Shown: positions 11,112 to 22,246 of the stretch, piece by piece
Position numbering within the stretch: the stretch's first letter is position 1
Layout: each line of letters begins with the position of its first letter
Assembly: GCA_029204225.1 (NCBI GenBank)
Contig: CM055098.1
Coordinates: 47,307,939-47,371,938 of the forward strand
Origin: Diphasiastrum complanatum
Lineage: Eukaryota; Streptophyta; Lycopodiopsida; Lycopodiales; Lycopodiaceae
DNA: 64,000 nucleotides
Reading direction: 5' to 3'
Made by a program: the position numbers and the translations under genes
Notes under the pieces: model-generated
What the model was told of the DNA's origin: nothing
Database searches by the model: none
Seen by the model: the letters and a program-made list of their open reading frames with translations, nothing else

Positions 11112-12409
11112 CGCAAAACTGCTTAAAACTTCTGCCTTAGGCTAAGAACAGTATGTCAAGGCCAACAGTGATGTCAGAAGTTGAAAATAATGACCTGCAC
11201 TTTTTTTCTTACTAGGCCACTCGCCGCTTTTCCACCAATTTGAAAGCCAAATCGGCATCGCCTTCCGAAATGCACTCAGTCGTCAATTCCCAACAATGTG
11301 CCCAGTGGAATGGTGAAACTACTTCTGGCATACTCCGAACACTTTCTCCGCTGCAACCGCTCTGTTTTGTTGTACCGTACTTACAAGTACAGTCTGGGTG
11401 CCCTTCGTTTGGAGGTTATAACCTTTCGTTTGGGTCAAAACGGGCAAAGGACCCAAAAATAGGGACTTTTCTAGCTTTTGAACTGTTTCTTCACTTTGAA
11501 GAAACTTCACTCCTCACTTGTGAAGGGACCCAGCTCAACTTTCAGTATGAAAATTTTTAATGAAGTTGAAGGCCAGAATGCACTTCAATTCTTTAGGACC
11601 CTGTTTAAAGCTCATCCAATGGCTGAACCAAATCTTGTGGTTCACATTTCTCTCCCATCACAGATGCTGGACCGTTGATTCATTTGACAGCTCATCCATA
11701 GGTTCAAAGTACATTTGGGCATCGAACTAAACTCTTGCAGATGCTATGGTCTTCGATACACTAAGCTGAGTGTTGCGTTTGGCTCGCGAACAGCCTACGA
11801 CTTCCCTGCCTGTGGTTGCGCCTTCCTTCCCTGAAAAATGTTGGATCAAGCTCTCTTGTAGGTCATTTTAAACATGATCTGAGGCCTGGAGCAGGGTCGC
11901 CCTACTGAATCCATGACTGTAGAGTGTTCAGTTAGGAAATTCCGTGGAGAAACGGTGATTTTAGCTCAACTTGACAAAGTGGCTTTTTCACCTTTTTACC
12001 GCAAATCTGCTAGGTTAACTGTCTGGAGACAAATCTCCGACACAAACCTCAGAATCTCTCCATGGCTCATTGACAATGTGATTAGCTTCCTTCTTGTCCT
12101 TACGGCATCCAAAACGGTGCACAAATAGCGAAGAAATCACCAATTATGTATAAAACTGTAACCCCAAGTTCGGTTTCAATTTTCAGCTGACTTCGAAATT
12201 GTCAATTTTTCACCAAATTTTTCCCTGTCTGATGCAATGCACAGGCTAATAATCCCTCTGCTGAGCTTAGCAAGCCTCTATAAATTAGAAACTGTGCACC
12301 AGTGCTTCTCTTTCCGTCTTCAACTCGCCGTAAAACCCCGAACTCTCAGAAGACAGTTCTCCCAAAGCTCTCTTCAACGGCGACATTGTACTGTGTACAC
12401 TCCCTGTAC
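11112..12409 (-). other. Copia-1 long leader between PBS and gag
   Basis: About 1.3 kb without a coherent reading frame, though short open runs occur on both strands. This is longer than the leader of the intact Copia-5 (about 0.6 kb). It may hold packaging sequence or captured DNA. I recognise nothing in it. Confidence 0.5.
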
Positions 12410-12422
12410 GGCTCTAATATCA
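12410..12422 (-). other. Copia-1 primer-binding site
   Basis: Plus strand GGCTCTAATATCA differs from the complement of the initiator-Met tRNA site GGCTCTGATACCA at two positions and abuts the 5' LTR. Confidence 0.75.
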
Positions 12423-12698
12423 ACTTAGAATTTGCGTTGCACAGGAACACAGATTATGCTACACAGTAACACAGACAGAAAATCACTCTCCTCAGCAAGC
12501 TCACATAGCAACTGTATTTCTCAAAATGAAATTACACTGTACATATAGTTGTTCACTCAGGCAACCCATGCATGACTCAGGTTGCCGTTGGCGGGACGCG
12601 TGTCCCGTCGACTTGCCTCGTGGCGAGGCCAGCTGATTCTTATCCACTGATAGGACCCACAGTACAGTAACACATTGATTCTAACTTTAATTCTAACT
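12423..12698 (-). repeat. Copia-1 5' LTR
   Basis: 276 bases, partner of 7014-7276. Bounded by the primer site on one side and the CAAAA duplication on the other. Confidence 0.88.
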
Positions 12699-12728
12699 CA
12701 AAATAGTGAAACTAGTTAAAATATTTCA

Positions 12729-12845
12729 CACTCCCTCTTCAACTAGTTTAAGCATAGACTTTGAAAATACTCCCAGTGAAGTCCTATGCTTCATGAACAA
12801 GTCCTTTCCCAATGCCTTAAAGTAGCATTCATAATTGATATAGAG
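12729..12845 (-). pseudogene. Copia-0 pol C-terminal scrap
   Basis: The last ~30 codons, ALGKDLFMKHRTSLGVFS then KSMLKLVEEGV and a stop, are nearly the same as the C-terminus of the intact Copia-5. The match ends abruptly upstream, near a short ECYF-like block. Only the pol tail and the following LTR of this older, related element survive here. Confidence 0.75.
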
Positions 12846-13007
12846 AATAGAGTCCACTTTGGATGCTTCACTATCTCTTACGTCAATTTTACACATCAAG
12901 ATGTAAATAGAACATGAAAAACCATATAGAATGAGATGACTCCTCCATGCTATAAAATTTGAACTCTCTGAAAAATTACAGCAACCAAACAATAATGTGA
13001 GTGATAA

Positions 13008-13184
13008 TCATTTGCTTGCTTGTATCCTCCCTCTTTGTCCTATGTCTCCACCATAAAACTCCATGAATGAGCCTCCATCTCCATCTTGCCACAAGATGTC
13101 ATCATCACTTGATGACTTGGACATGAATGACTGACATAATGAACCTCCAATAGCTTCATTTCCATCAGCAAAACCATCCAAGAA
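13008..13184 (-). pseudogene. Unrecognised open segment interrupted by Copia-2
   Basis: An acidic, Ser- and Gly-rich open run (SSSDDDILWQDGDGG, FYGGDIGQRGR) ends at a TGA at 13008-13010. Its apparent Met start lies within the Copia-2 LTR and is an insertion artefact. Across the element, at 19146-19170, the frame continues a few codons to a possible acceptor (TACTAG on the minus strand). It may be an exon or 3' region of the transposase-like relic further right, or simply chance. No family recognised. Confidence 0.3.
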
Positions 13185-13796
13185 TGTTGAATTCACACGT
13201 GTGGGACGCCCTACACATGTACTTTTGATCTCCTAAGCCCAATAGTACCATAAAGATCAGGCTAGCATTGATTGACAATAGGAAAGCTGATCATACAAGA
13301 AATATTATTGTGTTACAAGCAACATCTGTCAACAAAACACGAAACTACGCACAATAAATGCCTCAACTTGGCTAGAGAGAGAAAATGAAAGTACAAAACT
13401 CGAGTAGAGAGAGAGGGCACAAAGAGCTTGTCTCCAAATTTGCATTACACACAAATTTTGTCATTTCTTAATGAGAGTACATCACATATATATAGATCCA
13501 TGGACTCTCCTCCTACTTTGAGATGAATTGGAGTTATGAATCCACCTCTCAAGCTATCTAGACTTATTCAAGCCACCTCACTATGTCTAATTGTGCCACC
13601 TAGTCTTTTCATGCATTAAATGTGGCATGCAAAGTACAAATGGCAATTCCTATGGTAGCTCGAGTTTCTACTTCTACCTACCTTGAATATTTTATTCTAA
13701 GATGGGTCTTTACTAAGCCAAAACAGCTTAATTCATCTTTGGCATTTTTAGGACCCCTACTCACAACATTAGATAGATTTTTCCAATATTTTGACA
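13185..13796 (-). repeat. Copia-2 3' LTR
   Basis: 612 bases. Contains TTCACACGTGTGGG at 13192 and a tract of GA repeats near 13375-13420. Confidence 0.92.
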
Positions 13797-13814
13797 CTCC
13801 TCCTAAAAATGTAT

Positions 13815-14427
13815 CTAATGTGGATCAAGCATCGATCTTGAGATAAGACCAAGATTAGATCTATGCTTTGAGAAGGCACTTTTGCAAAGTGGCTTTGTGA
13901 GAAGATCAACAATACATGAAGATGTGTCGACATGTTCCTTGTTGATTTCACCTCCAATGAGCTTTTCCCTTACAATATGGTGTGCCACTTCTATATGCTT
14001 GCTTCTTGCATGAAAAAAGAACTTGGGCCGATATGTTGTCACATTTGATCAAGGGAAGATCATCCTCTTTGATGCACTTTAGCTCCATGATTAACCTCTT
14101 GATCCAAACCACCTCTTTAGTTGTTGTAGTGAGTGCTTTGTACTCGGCCTCACAAGAAAATAGAGATATGGTATCTTGCTTCTTTGAAAGCCAAGACACA
14201 AGATTGCCTCCAAGAAAGATAGTATATGCATTAATGGACTTTCGATCCATCTTATCGATTGCAAAATCGGAATCCGAATAGCTGACAATGGTTAGATCTT
14301 CATTCTTGTACAATAAACCATAATCTTGAGTAGAAGATACATATCTTAGAACTCTCTTGGCCATCTTCCAATGTTGGATCTTAGGATCTTGCATAGATTG
14401 ACTCAATTTGTGCACACAATAGCTCAA
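13815..14427 (-). pseudogene. Copia-2 RNase H
   Basis: SDSDFAIDKMDRKSINAY, SWLSKKQDTISLFSCEAEYKAL and HARSKHIEVAHHIVRE are the copia RNase H landmarks, ending in LLTKPLCKSAFSKHRSNLG. A frame change about 14000 divides the last part from the first. It directly follows the RT after the frameshift at about 14430. Confidence 0.86.
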
Positions 14428-15026
14428 ATCGGGTCAGTGATAGTAAGCCAAATTAAATAGCCTATAAGACTCCTATAAAGTGTGATGTCCTCGAAGGATC
14501 GTTCATCAACTTTAATAGGATCTTTTACATGTTGCTCCATGGGAGTATCTATGCCTTTACAATTTTGCATATTTAATTTTCTCAACATAGAAAAGACATA
14601 TCTAGATTGACAAATAAAAGCATACTCTTCATGAAAATCAATCTCAAGGCCTAAAATGTAATGGATCTCTCCTAGATCTTGCATTTTAAATTCTCTTCCT
14701 AATGCATCTTTAGTTTCTTGAACTATTATCAAACAACTTCCACTAAGAATAATGTCATCTACATAGATTAGAAGAATGACAATATTACTACTATCAAACT
14801 TTAAGTACATAGAAGGATCATAGTCACTAAGCACAAATCCTAATGAAAGTAGAAAGTTGTTAAGTCTTGAATACCATGATCTAGGTGCTTGCTTCAAGCC
14901 ATAAAGACTTCTAAATAGCAAACACACCTTAGATTTATCCTTGATAAATCCTTGAGGTTGTTCCATGTATATCTCCTCCTCAAGATAGCCATTCAAAAAA
15001 GTGTTGGAGACATCAAGTTGATACAA
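14424..15026 (-). pseudogene. Copia-2 reverse transcriptase, catalytic half
   Basis: QLDVSNTFLNGYLEEEIYM (first catalytic Asp), YGLKQAPRSWYSRL and YVDDIILSG (active site) are intact over 200 codons. The frame breaks at LTITDPI, where a base or two is missing from the usual LTITRPD block. The fingers region is upstream in the same frame, beyond a stop near 15028. Confidence 0.87.
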
Positions 15027-15029
15027 TTT

Positions 15030-15944
15030 TCACTTAAAAAATAAGGCAAGAGAGGTTATGATTCTTATTGTCACCATCTTTGCTACAGGAGCAAAGGTTT
15101 CTTCATAGTCAAGGCCATATATTTGTGCAAAGCCTTTAGCACATAATCTTGCCTTGCACTTGTTGATGGAGCCATCATGATTGTACTTGATCTTGAACAC
15201 CCACTTGCATCCAATAATATGCATGTTAGGTGGTGGATCCACTAGCTCCCGTGTGTGGTTGGTGATCAAGGCATCATATTCAATCTTCATGGCCTCATAC
15301 CACTCCTTGGTATTGAGGGCTTCTTGGACATCTTTGGGCTCCTCGTGAGAAACAAAATAAGCATAAGTGGAATCAAGATTCACTTGTTTTCCTTTTTCAT
15401 CATAAGTGAGCCTCTTAGGCTCGGATCTCTCCCTCATGGATCTTCTAGGAGTAAAAATCCGAGGACTTCCATCTTCAAATCTCGACTCCTCCATATGTTG
15501 ATTGTCTTCAATAATAAAAGGTGATAGATTTTGAGGTTGCTTGATCTCGGCCCCTCCAAAATTGGACTTTTCTTCCTCATGAAAAACTACATCTCTACTA
15601 TCAATTACTTTAGAAGTAGAGAGCATGTAGATTCGATAGGCTTTCTTGTTGGATGAATATCCAACCATTACTCCTTTGCTTGCACAAGGATCATCATTCT
15701 TTCTCGTTTCCAAGGGAATATGGACAAAGCATATGCATCCAAATACTCTAAGGTGTTCAACCTTAGGTTTCTTCAAATAAAGTGCTTCATATGGTGACTT
15801 TCCTCCAAGTGCAACGTGAGGGAGTCGATTGCAAAGATAGTTTGAACAATTGATGGCCTCACCCCAAAAGTCTTTTGGCAAGGATGCCTCAATTCTAATG
15901 GTTTTGGCACATTCACACAATGTTCTATTCTTTCTTTCAGCCAC
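15030..15944 (-). pseudogene. Copia-2 integrase C-terminus and RT N-terminus
   Basis: Opens at VAERKNRTLCECAKT (catalytic Glu of integrase), passes through the LRVFGCICFVHIP and GVMVGYSSNKKAYRIY blocks, a Ser-rich linker, then the RT start IIGCKWVFKIKYNHDGS and GLDYEETFAPVAKM. The upstream integrase core (FIDDFTRF and RSDGGGEY at about 16010-16185) is in the same frame but parted by a stop near 15950. Confidence 0.85.
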
Positions 15945-16415
15945 CCCATTTTATGATGGTGTATATGCACAAGAAAACTCCCTTTTAATGCCTTCAAACT
16001 CACAATAATCATGAAATTTATTGGAAGTGTACTCACCACCTCCATCACTTCTAAGAATCTTGATTTTGTATGAAAATTTCTTTTCAACTAGAGCTTTGAG
16101 CTTTAGGAAATAGTCAAACACCATAGACTTTGAAGCTAGAAGATATAACCAAGTAAATCTTGTGAAATCATCAATGAAAGTTACAAATCAAGTAGCACCA
16201 CCCTTGCTCTTTGAAGATGAGAAATGCACATCCGAGTGTATGAGCTCTAATGGATGTGTAGTCTTGATATATGACTTTGAAAAAGGCTTCTTATGAGACT
16301 TAGATATGGCACAAGCCTCACATGGCTTGAAATTCTTGGAGATAAGATTAGGCAAGCCAATAGCTTTGGCTTTCTTGATCATGGACACCATAGAACTATA
16401 GTTAGGATGCCCCAA
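15945..16415 (-). pseudogene. Copia-2 pre-integrase zinc module and integrase core
   Basis: 16188-16415 encodes the MGHPNYSSM and CEACAISKSHKKPF parts of the HHCC GAG-pre-integrase module and LELIHSDVHFSS. After one stop the same frame gives FIDDFTRFTWLYLL and RSDGGGEYTSNKF, the two catalytic Asp of integrase, before another stop near 15950. Residues for strand transfer are all still encoded. Confidence 0.82.
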
Positions 16416-16424
16416 CCTTCTATG

Positions 16425-17252
16425 TCATAGTTCCTCCAAAGACATATGAGAAGCAAAAGCACTATTACAAGAGTTAGCATACTCTTTGGGATCAAGCTTG
16501 TAGATTCCACCATATCTAGACCCAAATGCAAGGATCTCATCATGCTTCTTGATTTTACATGTATCAACATTGAAACTCACATCTAGTCCACTATCAAACA
16601 ATTGCCCAACACTAATAAGATTTTTTGTTAACTTAGGAGCAAAAAGTACTTTAGACAGAGAAAGAACTTTTGATGATGAAAGCTTTAAGGGAATAGTCCC
16701 TATGCCTTCAATAGCACACTCATGGTCATTTGCTATGTAGATGGACTTCTTGGCTCCTTCATAAGGTGACATGGATGAAAAAGATTGCTTGGAGCTACAC
16801 ATATGTGAGGAAGCTTCACTGTCGATATACCACAAACCATCCTTCTTGAAAGGTGATGAAGAAAAACTTGAGACCATAAGAGATCCCTCTCCATCACTTG
16901 CATGAGCATCTTCCTTCTCTTCATTAGAAATGTTGGCTTGCTTGAATTGACTCTTCTTCTTGAAGCAATTGGTGGCATAATGCCCCTTCTTGCCACAAAA
17001 GAAGCACTTGATGTTTTTCTTCTTCTTTTTGGATGTGGAAGCTTGAGAGGACTCATTCTCTTCTCCTTTCTCCTTGGAAATAAGATTATTCTTGCTTGAA
17101 GAGGGTTGGTGTTGATTCTTATTTCTTGTCTTGTGCTTGTCTTTGGTAAAGAGAGCTTTACCATCAATGTTGAGAGACAGTCTCTCCATTTTCAAGAGTT
17201 TATACTCTTGTCTTGATTCTTCAGAAATGAGCACACTTTGGAGTGCTTCCAA
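16425..17252 (-). pseudogene. Copia-2 Gag zinc knuckle and protease
   Basis: LESRQEY-like linker, a lysine-rich stretch, the CCHC knuckle CFFCGKKGHYATNC, then protease at LWYIDSEASSHM. The usual DSGAS active-site motif here reads DSEAS, so the catalytic glycine is changed. The C-terminal part (ISVGQLFDSGLDVSF, GSRYGGIYKLD) leads into the pre-integrase module. Confidence 0.85.
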
Positions 17253-17282
17253 ACTTGGTAGCTCCTCCTTAATGGCATAACT

Positions 17283-17846
17283 CTAAACAAGGTTGTCATA
17301 TTCCTCCTTTAGCCCATTAAGTATGACTTGAACAAGTTCATTTTGGTTGATGGAGTCTCCTATGCATGAAAATTCTCTATGGATGTCTTTAACTCTCATT
17401 ACATAAGCTGAAGCACAATCATCACTTCTCTGTACACTTTGAAAAATTTGGTTTCTTAGTGTTAGAAGTCTAGAAGTATTCTTTGCCTCATAGATGGACT
17501 TGAGAGTATCCCAAGCATCTTTGGCATTAGTACAAGCACCAATTTCTCTTAAGATGTCATTTGAGACATTCATCTTAATATAATGTAGAGCCATCCTAGC
17601 TCTCTTTTTGTACTTTGGAATTTCTTGAGGTATTTGTGGTTCTTCTTCAATTCCAAGTACAATATCCATCACATCTTGCAGTATTAAGACAGATTCCATC
17701 CTAACCTTCCAAATTGAGTAATTGGAGGTTGACAATCTTTCACTTGCTTCTAATAGAAAGACACCCATTGAAGACATAAAGAATGATGGAAATAAAAAAA
17801 GTTGGATGAAAAAATTGCTTATCTTCTCACTATAGGAACCAATCAA
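17283..17846 (-). pseudogene. Copia-2 Gag N-terminal part
   Basis: Matches the capsid of Copia-5 and Copia-4 in pattern: LLEASERLSTSNYSIWKVRM, KKRARMALHYIKMNVSND, NAKDAWDTLKSIYEAK and VILNGLKEEYDNLV. The Met used by relatives is probably the one before GVFLLEASERL. A TAG-type stop near 17280 parts it from the zinc-knuckle half in the same frame. Confidence 0.85.
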
Positions 17847-18520
17847 GGGTACAAAACCAAATCCTATGTAAGACTAAGCAAAAAACTGCGAGATAGATCT
17901 CACTAGCTTGACAATCTCTCTAAAACAAGATTTGAATCATCAAAAAAGATGAAGTATGACAAAAGTTATGGTTTTCTAAATTTCACACATGTGAAATACT
18001 CCAAAAATGTCAAATTGACTCAAATACAATCTATCTGTATGAAACAATTTGCCTAGAACCTATAAATTTTGTCTAAATCACATATAGATGAGATTGGTCA
18101 ACTTCTGGATGATTTTTGTGATCATTCAAGCAATAAATGACATGTACTCACGATTTGCCACAGGTCTAGACGCCCTACCTATGACTCTTCAAAAGCTTAT
18201 AGCTTTTGATTGGCTTATCCAATTGTTATGATTCAAATTGCATCAAATTCTAGACATTTTTGGCTTTCTAGTGGGCTAATTTGCATGAAATTTGGATCCG
18301 AGGTGAGAGAGAACCACCAAACTAAAAATGCGTGGATTTCACACGTGCCAGCACCTGAAATTCCGTATAGTACCTGATCTGGACCATTCAAAGTGGTTTG
18401 GAGCTCTAAATCACCAGAAAACTGCAAACTAGCTAGAAAGTAGAATCTAGACAATTCCTAGCTTGAAATTTGATCAAATCTACAAACTTTTTGATTAGAT
18501 TTGCTTGTAAATCTTAGGTA

Positions 18521-18533
18521 GGCTCTGATACCA
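18521..18533 (-). other. Copia-2 primer-binding site
   Basis: GGCTCTGATACCA on the plus strand is an exact match to the complement of the common plant initiator-Met tRNA primer site and touches the 5' LTR. Confidence 0.9.
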
Positions 18534-19145
18534 TGTTGAATTCACACGTGTGGGATGCCCTACACATGTACTTTTGATCTCCTAAGCCCAATAGTACCAT
18601 AAAGATCAGGCTAGCATTGATTGACAATAGGAAAGCTAATCATACAAGAAATATTATTGTGTTACAAGCAAGATCTGTCAACAAAACATGAAACTGAGCA
18701 CAATAAATGCATCAACTCAACTAGAGAGAGAAAATGAAAGTACAAAACTCGAGTAGAGAGAGAGGGCACAAAGATCTTGTCTCCAAATTTGCATTACACA
18801 CAAATTTCATCATTTTCTCAATGAGAGTACATCACATATATATAGATCCATGGACTCTCCTCCTACTTTGAGTTGAATTGGAGTTATGAATCCACCTCTC
18901 AAGCTATCTAGACTTATTAAAGCACCTCACTATGTCTAATGGTGCCACCTAGTCTTTTCATGCATTAAATGTGGCATGCAAAGTACAAATGGAAATTCCT
19001 ATGGTAGCTCGAGTTTCTACTTCTACCTACCTTGAATATTTTATTCTAAGATGGGTCTTTACTAAGCCAAAAGAGCTTAACTCATCTTTGGCATTTTTAG
19101 GACCCCTACCCACAACAATAGATAGATTTTTCCAATATTTTGACA
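18534..19145 (-). repeat. Copia-2 5' LTR
   Basis: 612 bases, partner of 13185-13796. Carries TTCACACGTGTGGG at 18541. Confidence 0.92.
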
Positions 19146-19174
19146 AGAATGCTAGTACAAATCCAACATCAAAA

Positions 19175-19749
19175 TGATCAGTTTTGAGCTAGATAGGTTC
19201 TATTTTGATGACATGCAATAGTTTAGATAACATGCAAAGTCATACTGTATGCATGCAAGCCACATGCAATCAGTGCATGCAACATGCAAAGTAGTTTCAG
19301 TGATCTACACATGTCTAGGCAGTTTTATGAGTTGACATGCAGTACATGCAACATACATGCATGCAGTTACACATGTGGATCTCTGGTAGGTGAATAAGTT
19401 CAGTTAAGTGGACTTTCCATGCAACTCCACTGTAGGAATTCGAGTCTCTCTCATGTAGGAAAAGTCGGGCATGTTTTGCCATATTGTGAATATTGAGATT
19501 TTGGCGTTTTGGACTCTTTCTCTCTCTACCCGAGAGCAACCTCTTTTTCCCATACTCAATACTTAGAATATTTTCTGACATTCATTTCTCATAGTGAAGA
19601 GTTAGATTTTTTCATCAAATGTATGCCATTGTGCTCTTGCCTTAGATGTTTCAAGCATACTGTTCTTTGATCAATCTTGTGCAATAACAACACCTCAATA
19701 AGATCCTGTAAGGTGTGTGATGAAGTTCACATGTGCTAAAAACTTCACA
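19175..19749 (+). repeat. TRIM 5' terminal repeat
   Basis: 575 bases, rich in CATGCA words (19235-19290). Ends CTTCACA before the primer site. Confidence 0.7.
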
Positions 19750-19873
19750 TGATATCAAAGCTCAATGCTTTGAAGAAGTGAGGGTGTATACATCAGATCA
19801 TCAGTGTTTTTTTTTGCAGGAATTCAGATTTGGGAGAGAGATTCAAATTGGAATTGAGCACATATCCTTCTAG

Positions 19874-20484
19874 TGTAGCTCGGTTTTGAGTTAGATAGGT
19901 TCTATTTTGATGACATGCAGTAGTTTAGATAACATGCAAAGTCATACTGTATGCATGCAAGCCACATGCAATCAGTGCATGCAACATGCAAAGTAGTTTA
20001 AGTGATCTACCCATGTCTAGGCAGTTTTATGAATTGACATGCAGTATATGCAACATACATGCAAGCAGTTACACATGTGGATCTCTAGTAGATAAATTAG
20101 TTCAGTTAAGTGGACTTTCCATGCAACTCCACTGTAGGAATTCGAGTCTCTCTCATGTAGGGAAAGCTGGACATGTTTTGCTATATTGTGAATATTGAGA
20201 TTTTGGTGTTTTGGACTCATTCTCTCTCTACCCATGTTATTCATGTTTGATTTTCTCTCTCTACTCAAGAGCAACCTCTTTTTCCCATACTGAATACTTA
20301 GAATTATTTCTGACATTCATTTCTCATAGTGAAGAGTTAAATTTTTTCATCAAATGTATGCCATTGTGCTCTTGCCTTAGATTTTTCAAGCATATTGTAC
20401 TTTGATCAATCTTGTGCAATCACAACACCTCAGTAAGATCTTGTAAGTTGTGCGGTGAAGTTCACACGTGCTAAAAACCTCACA
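19874..20484 (+). repeat. TRIM 3' terminal repeat
   Basis: 611 bases. Its extra length relative to the first copy comes mainly from an added stretch near 20230-20270 containing a second TTTCTCTCTCTAC phrase. Ends CCTCACA. Confidence 0.7.
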
Positions 20485-21279
20485 CCCATGCACTTTTAAT
20501 TGCATCCACAAATGCATTGGTTGTTTTTTGTATCATTTGTATATCAGTATTTGAAAATTTATCTTTTCTCAAGTATTTCACCATGTTGTCTAACTTTTTC
20601 CAAACTTCTACCTTGTGTATACGAGTAGAACCTTTTTCTTCGAAATCTTGAGTTGCTGCAATAATTTCTCTCCAATCCATGTATTGAACCTTGGATTGTT
20701 TGCCAGAATAATTTGATAAAAATCTTTGAGCTTTAGATCCTCCAATGCTCGGCTTGCATGGAATATTTCATGTTTTACCTGATAGCTTGTCATCTTTTTT
20801 TATTTTAATGTGGCCTTTATGTAAGCCTGCTTTGGGCAACACATCCTCTAATCTGGAAATAGCTTCCTTCGTAGAGGCCTCTGGTTCGGAATTCCATGCA
20901 AACAAGATGTGAAGATAAATTATTCTTTCTATAATATGCACCTCCGCATGCAATGTACAAATATGAACATTTCGTAGAGGAATTGGTAATACATGTTTCC
21001 AATTAGGATCTTCTCGATCTCTTGATATTCATGTACTCCTTGTCATGTCTTTTGTTGTTTTCATGCAGTACAAACAAGGGTGTTTAGAGTTAGCACCATG
21101 AGATACATTGAACATACATTCTAACTTGTCTTCAGATCTCCTACTAAATGCCATTCAATGTTGAAAGTGCCAATTCCAAGAATATTGAGTGGAACTCCCT
21201 CCATGTGATTTTTTATGGTGGCAGGATATGATGTTCTATTAAATATCCTTGAGAGAATGTCATGGTCTTCTTTCAGCAC
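20483..21279 (-). pseudogene. Transposase-like relic, exon 3 (catalytic-looking region)
   Basis: Starts after a good acceptor (CTTATAG) at 21279, in phase with exon 2. The frame gives VPLNILGIGTFNIEW then HLVGDLK (about 21130-21160); one base out of frame comes CMFNVSHGANSKHPCLYC (about 21065-21120), then HAEVHIIERII, KPSIGGSKAQRFLSNY, MDWREII and a terminal IKSAWV. The spaced W..GDLK...GANS..PC.YC pattern reminds me, from memory only, of uncharacterised transposase-like proteins scattered in eukaryotes. One frameshift (about 21120-21130) and stops at 21029 and 20768 break it. The TRIM begins immediately after the last codons, so the natural C-terminus is lost or displaced. Confidence 0.5.
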
Positions 21280-21801
21280 CTATAAGAGAATACAAAAACG
21301 TGATTAGCCTCACAGTATTAGCACATAGAAGATTTTTCATATGAAATCCATATTCAAATGATTGTCTCTATTTATTATGCAAAGGAACTGCTATACCTGA
21401 AATGCTGCCAACTACCAGATATCATTTTTTGATTGAGCACTGAAATTGAGACCTTCTCAGTCTTTTGAATTTGAAAGTGCTCAATTCATGATCGTGAAAC
21501 TGACTGATTCCATCTTTTGTTCTTTTATAATTTCAAACTCATTAACTTGAGAGCAACTATCAACTTGTTATTGACATTCTCATTTGTAATACCGTAAAAA
21601 ATTATGATGAATGTTAATAACTGATTAATGTCAATAAATAAATTGTTGGAATTGCTATAAGCTAGACTTTCTCCTTTCAAGCAATACACTTCATTGATAT
21701 GAGATGGATTACCAACTATTGTCTGCATACCTTGGTTTAACATGTCTTTTTTTTTTTTTAAGATGAAATGGTCGTGGGATTGGAAACTTTTTAATATTTA
21801 C

Positions 21802-22066
21802 CTGTGCAAATGCCTCCTTTATCATTTTAAACATTGTTGCATATGCTTCCCTACTGATGCTAGAAAAGTCACATGCCCCTTGAAGCAATGTAGTGTGTAA
21901 TATTTTTCCAACTTCATCCATAATGCTATCAGTAACTGAAGCGTTAATCTTTTCCATTTTGTTATTATTTAACATTGATTTCATAGATTTAGAAGTCAAG
22001 ATAGAGCCTAGTGAGTTTCCAGTTGAAATCTCATCGGCCAAATGGTCTTCAACAACCAATGCTGAT
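21802..22066 (-). pseudogene. Transposase-like relic, exon 2
   Basis: A 265-base open exon with acceptor TTTGCAATGCAG before 22066 and donor GTAAAT after 21802. It joins in phase to exon 1 (a split Lys codon) and to exon 3. It encodes SALVVEDHLADEIS, MEKINASVTDSIMDE and SREAYATMFKMIKEAFAQ, with no stop. The agreement of phase at both junctions is good evidence for a real spliced gene. Confidence 0.55.
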
Positions 22067-22246
22067 CTGCATTGCAAACATAATGTTCATGAAAATGTCA
22101 GTAGAAATTAGGACACTCATAGTATTCACAACAGTATATAATAAGCAAATCAACATAAAGTTGAAATGAACAAATAACAAAATTAGTGATTATGAATGAA
22201 TCAAAAAGTTCAAGCAATATTCAAAACCAAATAAGCTATAACTTAC

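Larger units (their letters stand above)
7014..12698 (-). mobile_element. Copia-1: complete-ended but decayed Ty1/copia retrotransposon
   Basis: Two similar terminal repeats (7014-7276 and 12423-12698) flank gag and pol on the minus strand. Five-base duplications CAAAA at 7009-7013 and 12699-12703 mark the insertion. A polypurine tract (7277-7289) and a tRNA-iMet-like primer site (12410-12422) sit exactly inside the two repeats. The domain order gag, protease, integrase, reverse transcriptase, RNase H is that of copia. The coding region carries in-frame stops (10551, 7840, 7576), frameshifts and an internal deletion, so it is not autonomous. The right LTR contains about 12 bases (around GATAGGACCCA) that the left lacks. 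Confidence 0.92.
13185..19145 (-). mobile_element. Copia-2: full-length, stop-riddled Ty1/copia retrotransposon
   Basis: LTRs of equal length, 612 bases (13185-13796 and 18534-19145), both TG...CA in minus orientation, with a perfect primer site (18521-18533) and a polypurine tract (about 13797-13806). AGAA abuts both outer ends, a four-base target duplication or five with one base shared with the LTR end. Nearly all of gag-pol lies in one frame, interrupted by in-frame stops near 17280, 16420, 16185, 15950 and 15028 and a small frameshift near 14430. This is decay without rearrangement. The LTRs differ at scattered sites, so it is older than Copia-5. Confidence 0.93.
19175..20484 (+). mobile_element. 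TRIM-like miniature LTR retrotransposon
   Basis: Two similar direct repeats (19175-19749 and 19874-20484) flank only about 124 bases of non-coding DNA. The inner region begins at once with TGATATCAAAGC, two mismatches from the iMet primer site TGGTATCAGAGC, and both repeats run TG...CA. This is the plan of terminal-repeat retrotransposons in miniature, which depend on proteins of other elements. No clear polypurine tract precedes the second repeat, and I find no target duplication. It lies directly beside Copia-2 and at the break in the transposase-like relic. Confidence 0.68.

Noticed and set aside
13008-13196. Small protein beginning MNSTFLDGF
   Set aside because: The Met codon lies in the Copia-2 LTR. 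The start was created by the insertion.
20768-21031. Reading the two TGA codons of the transposase-like relic as short introns or recoding
   Set aside because: The possible intron at 20770 would be only about 27 bases, and a nearby frameshift already indicates decay.
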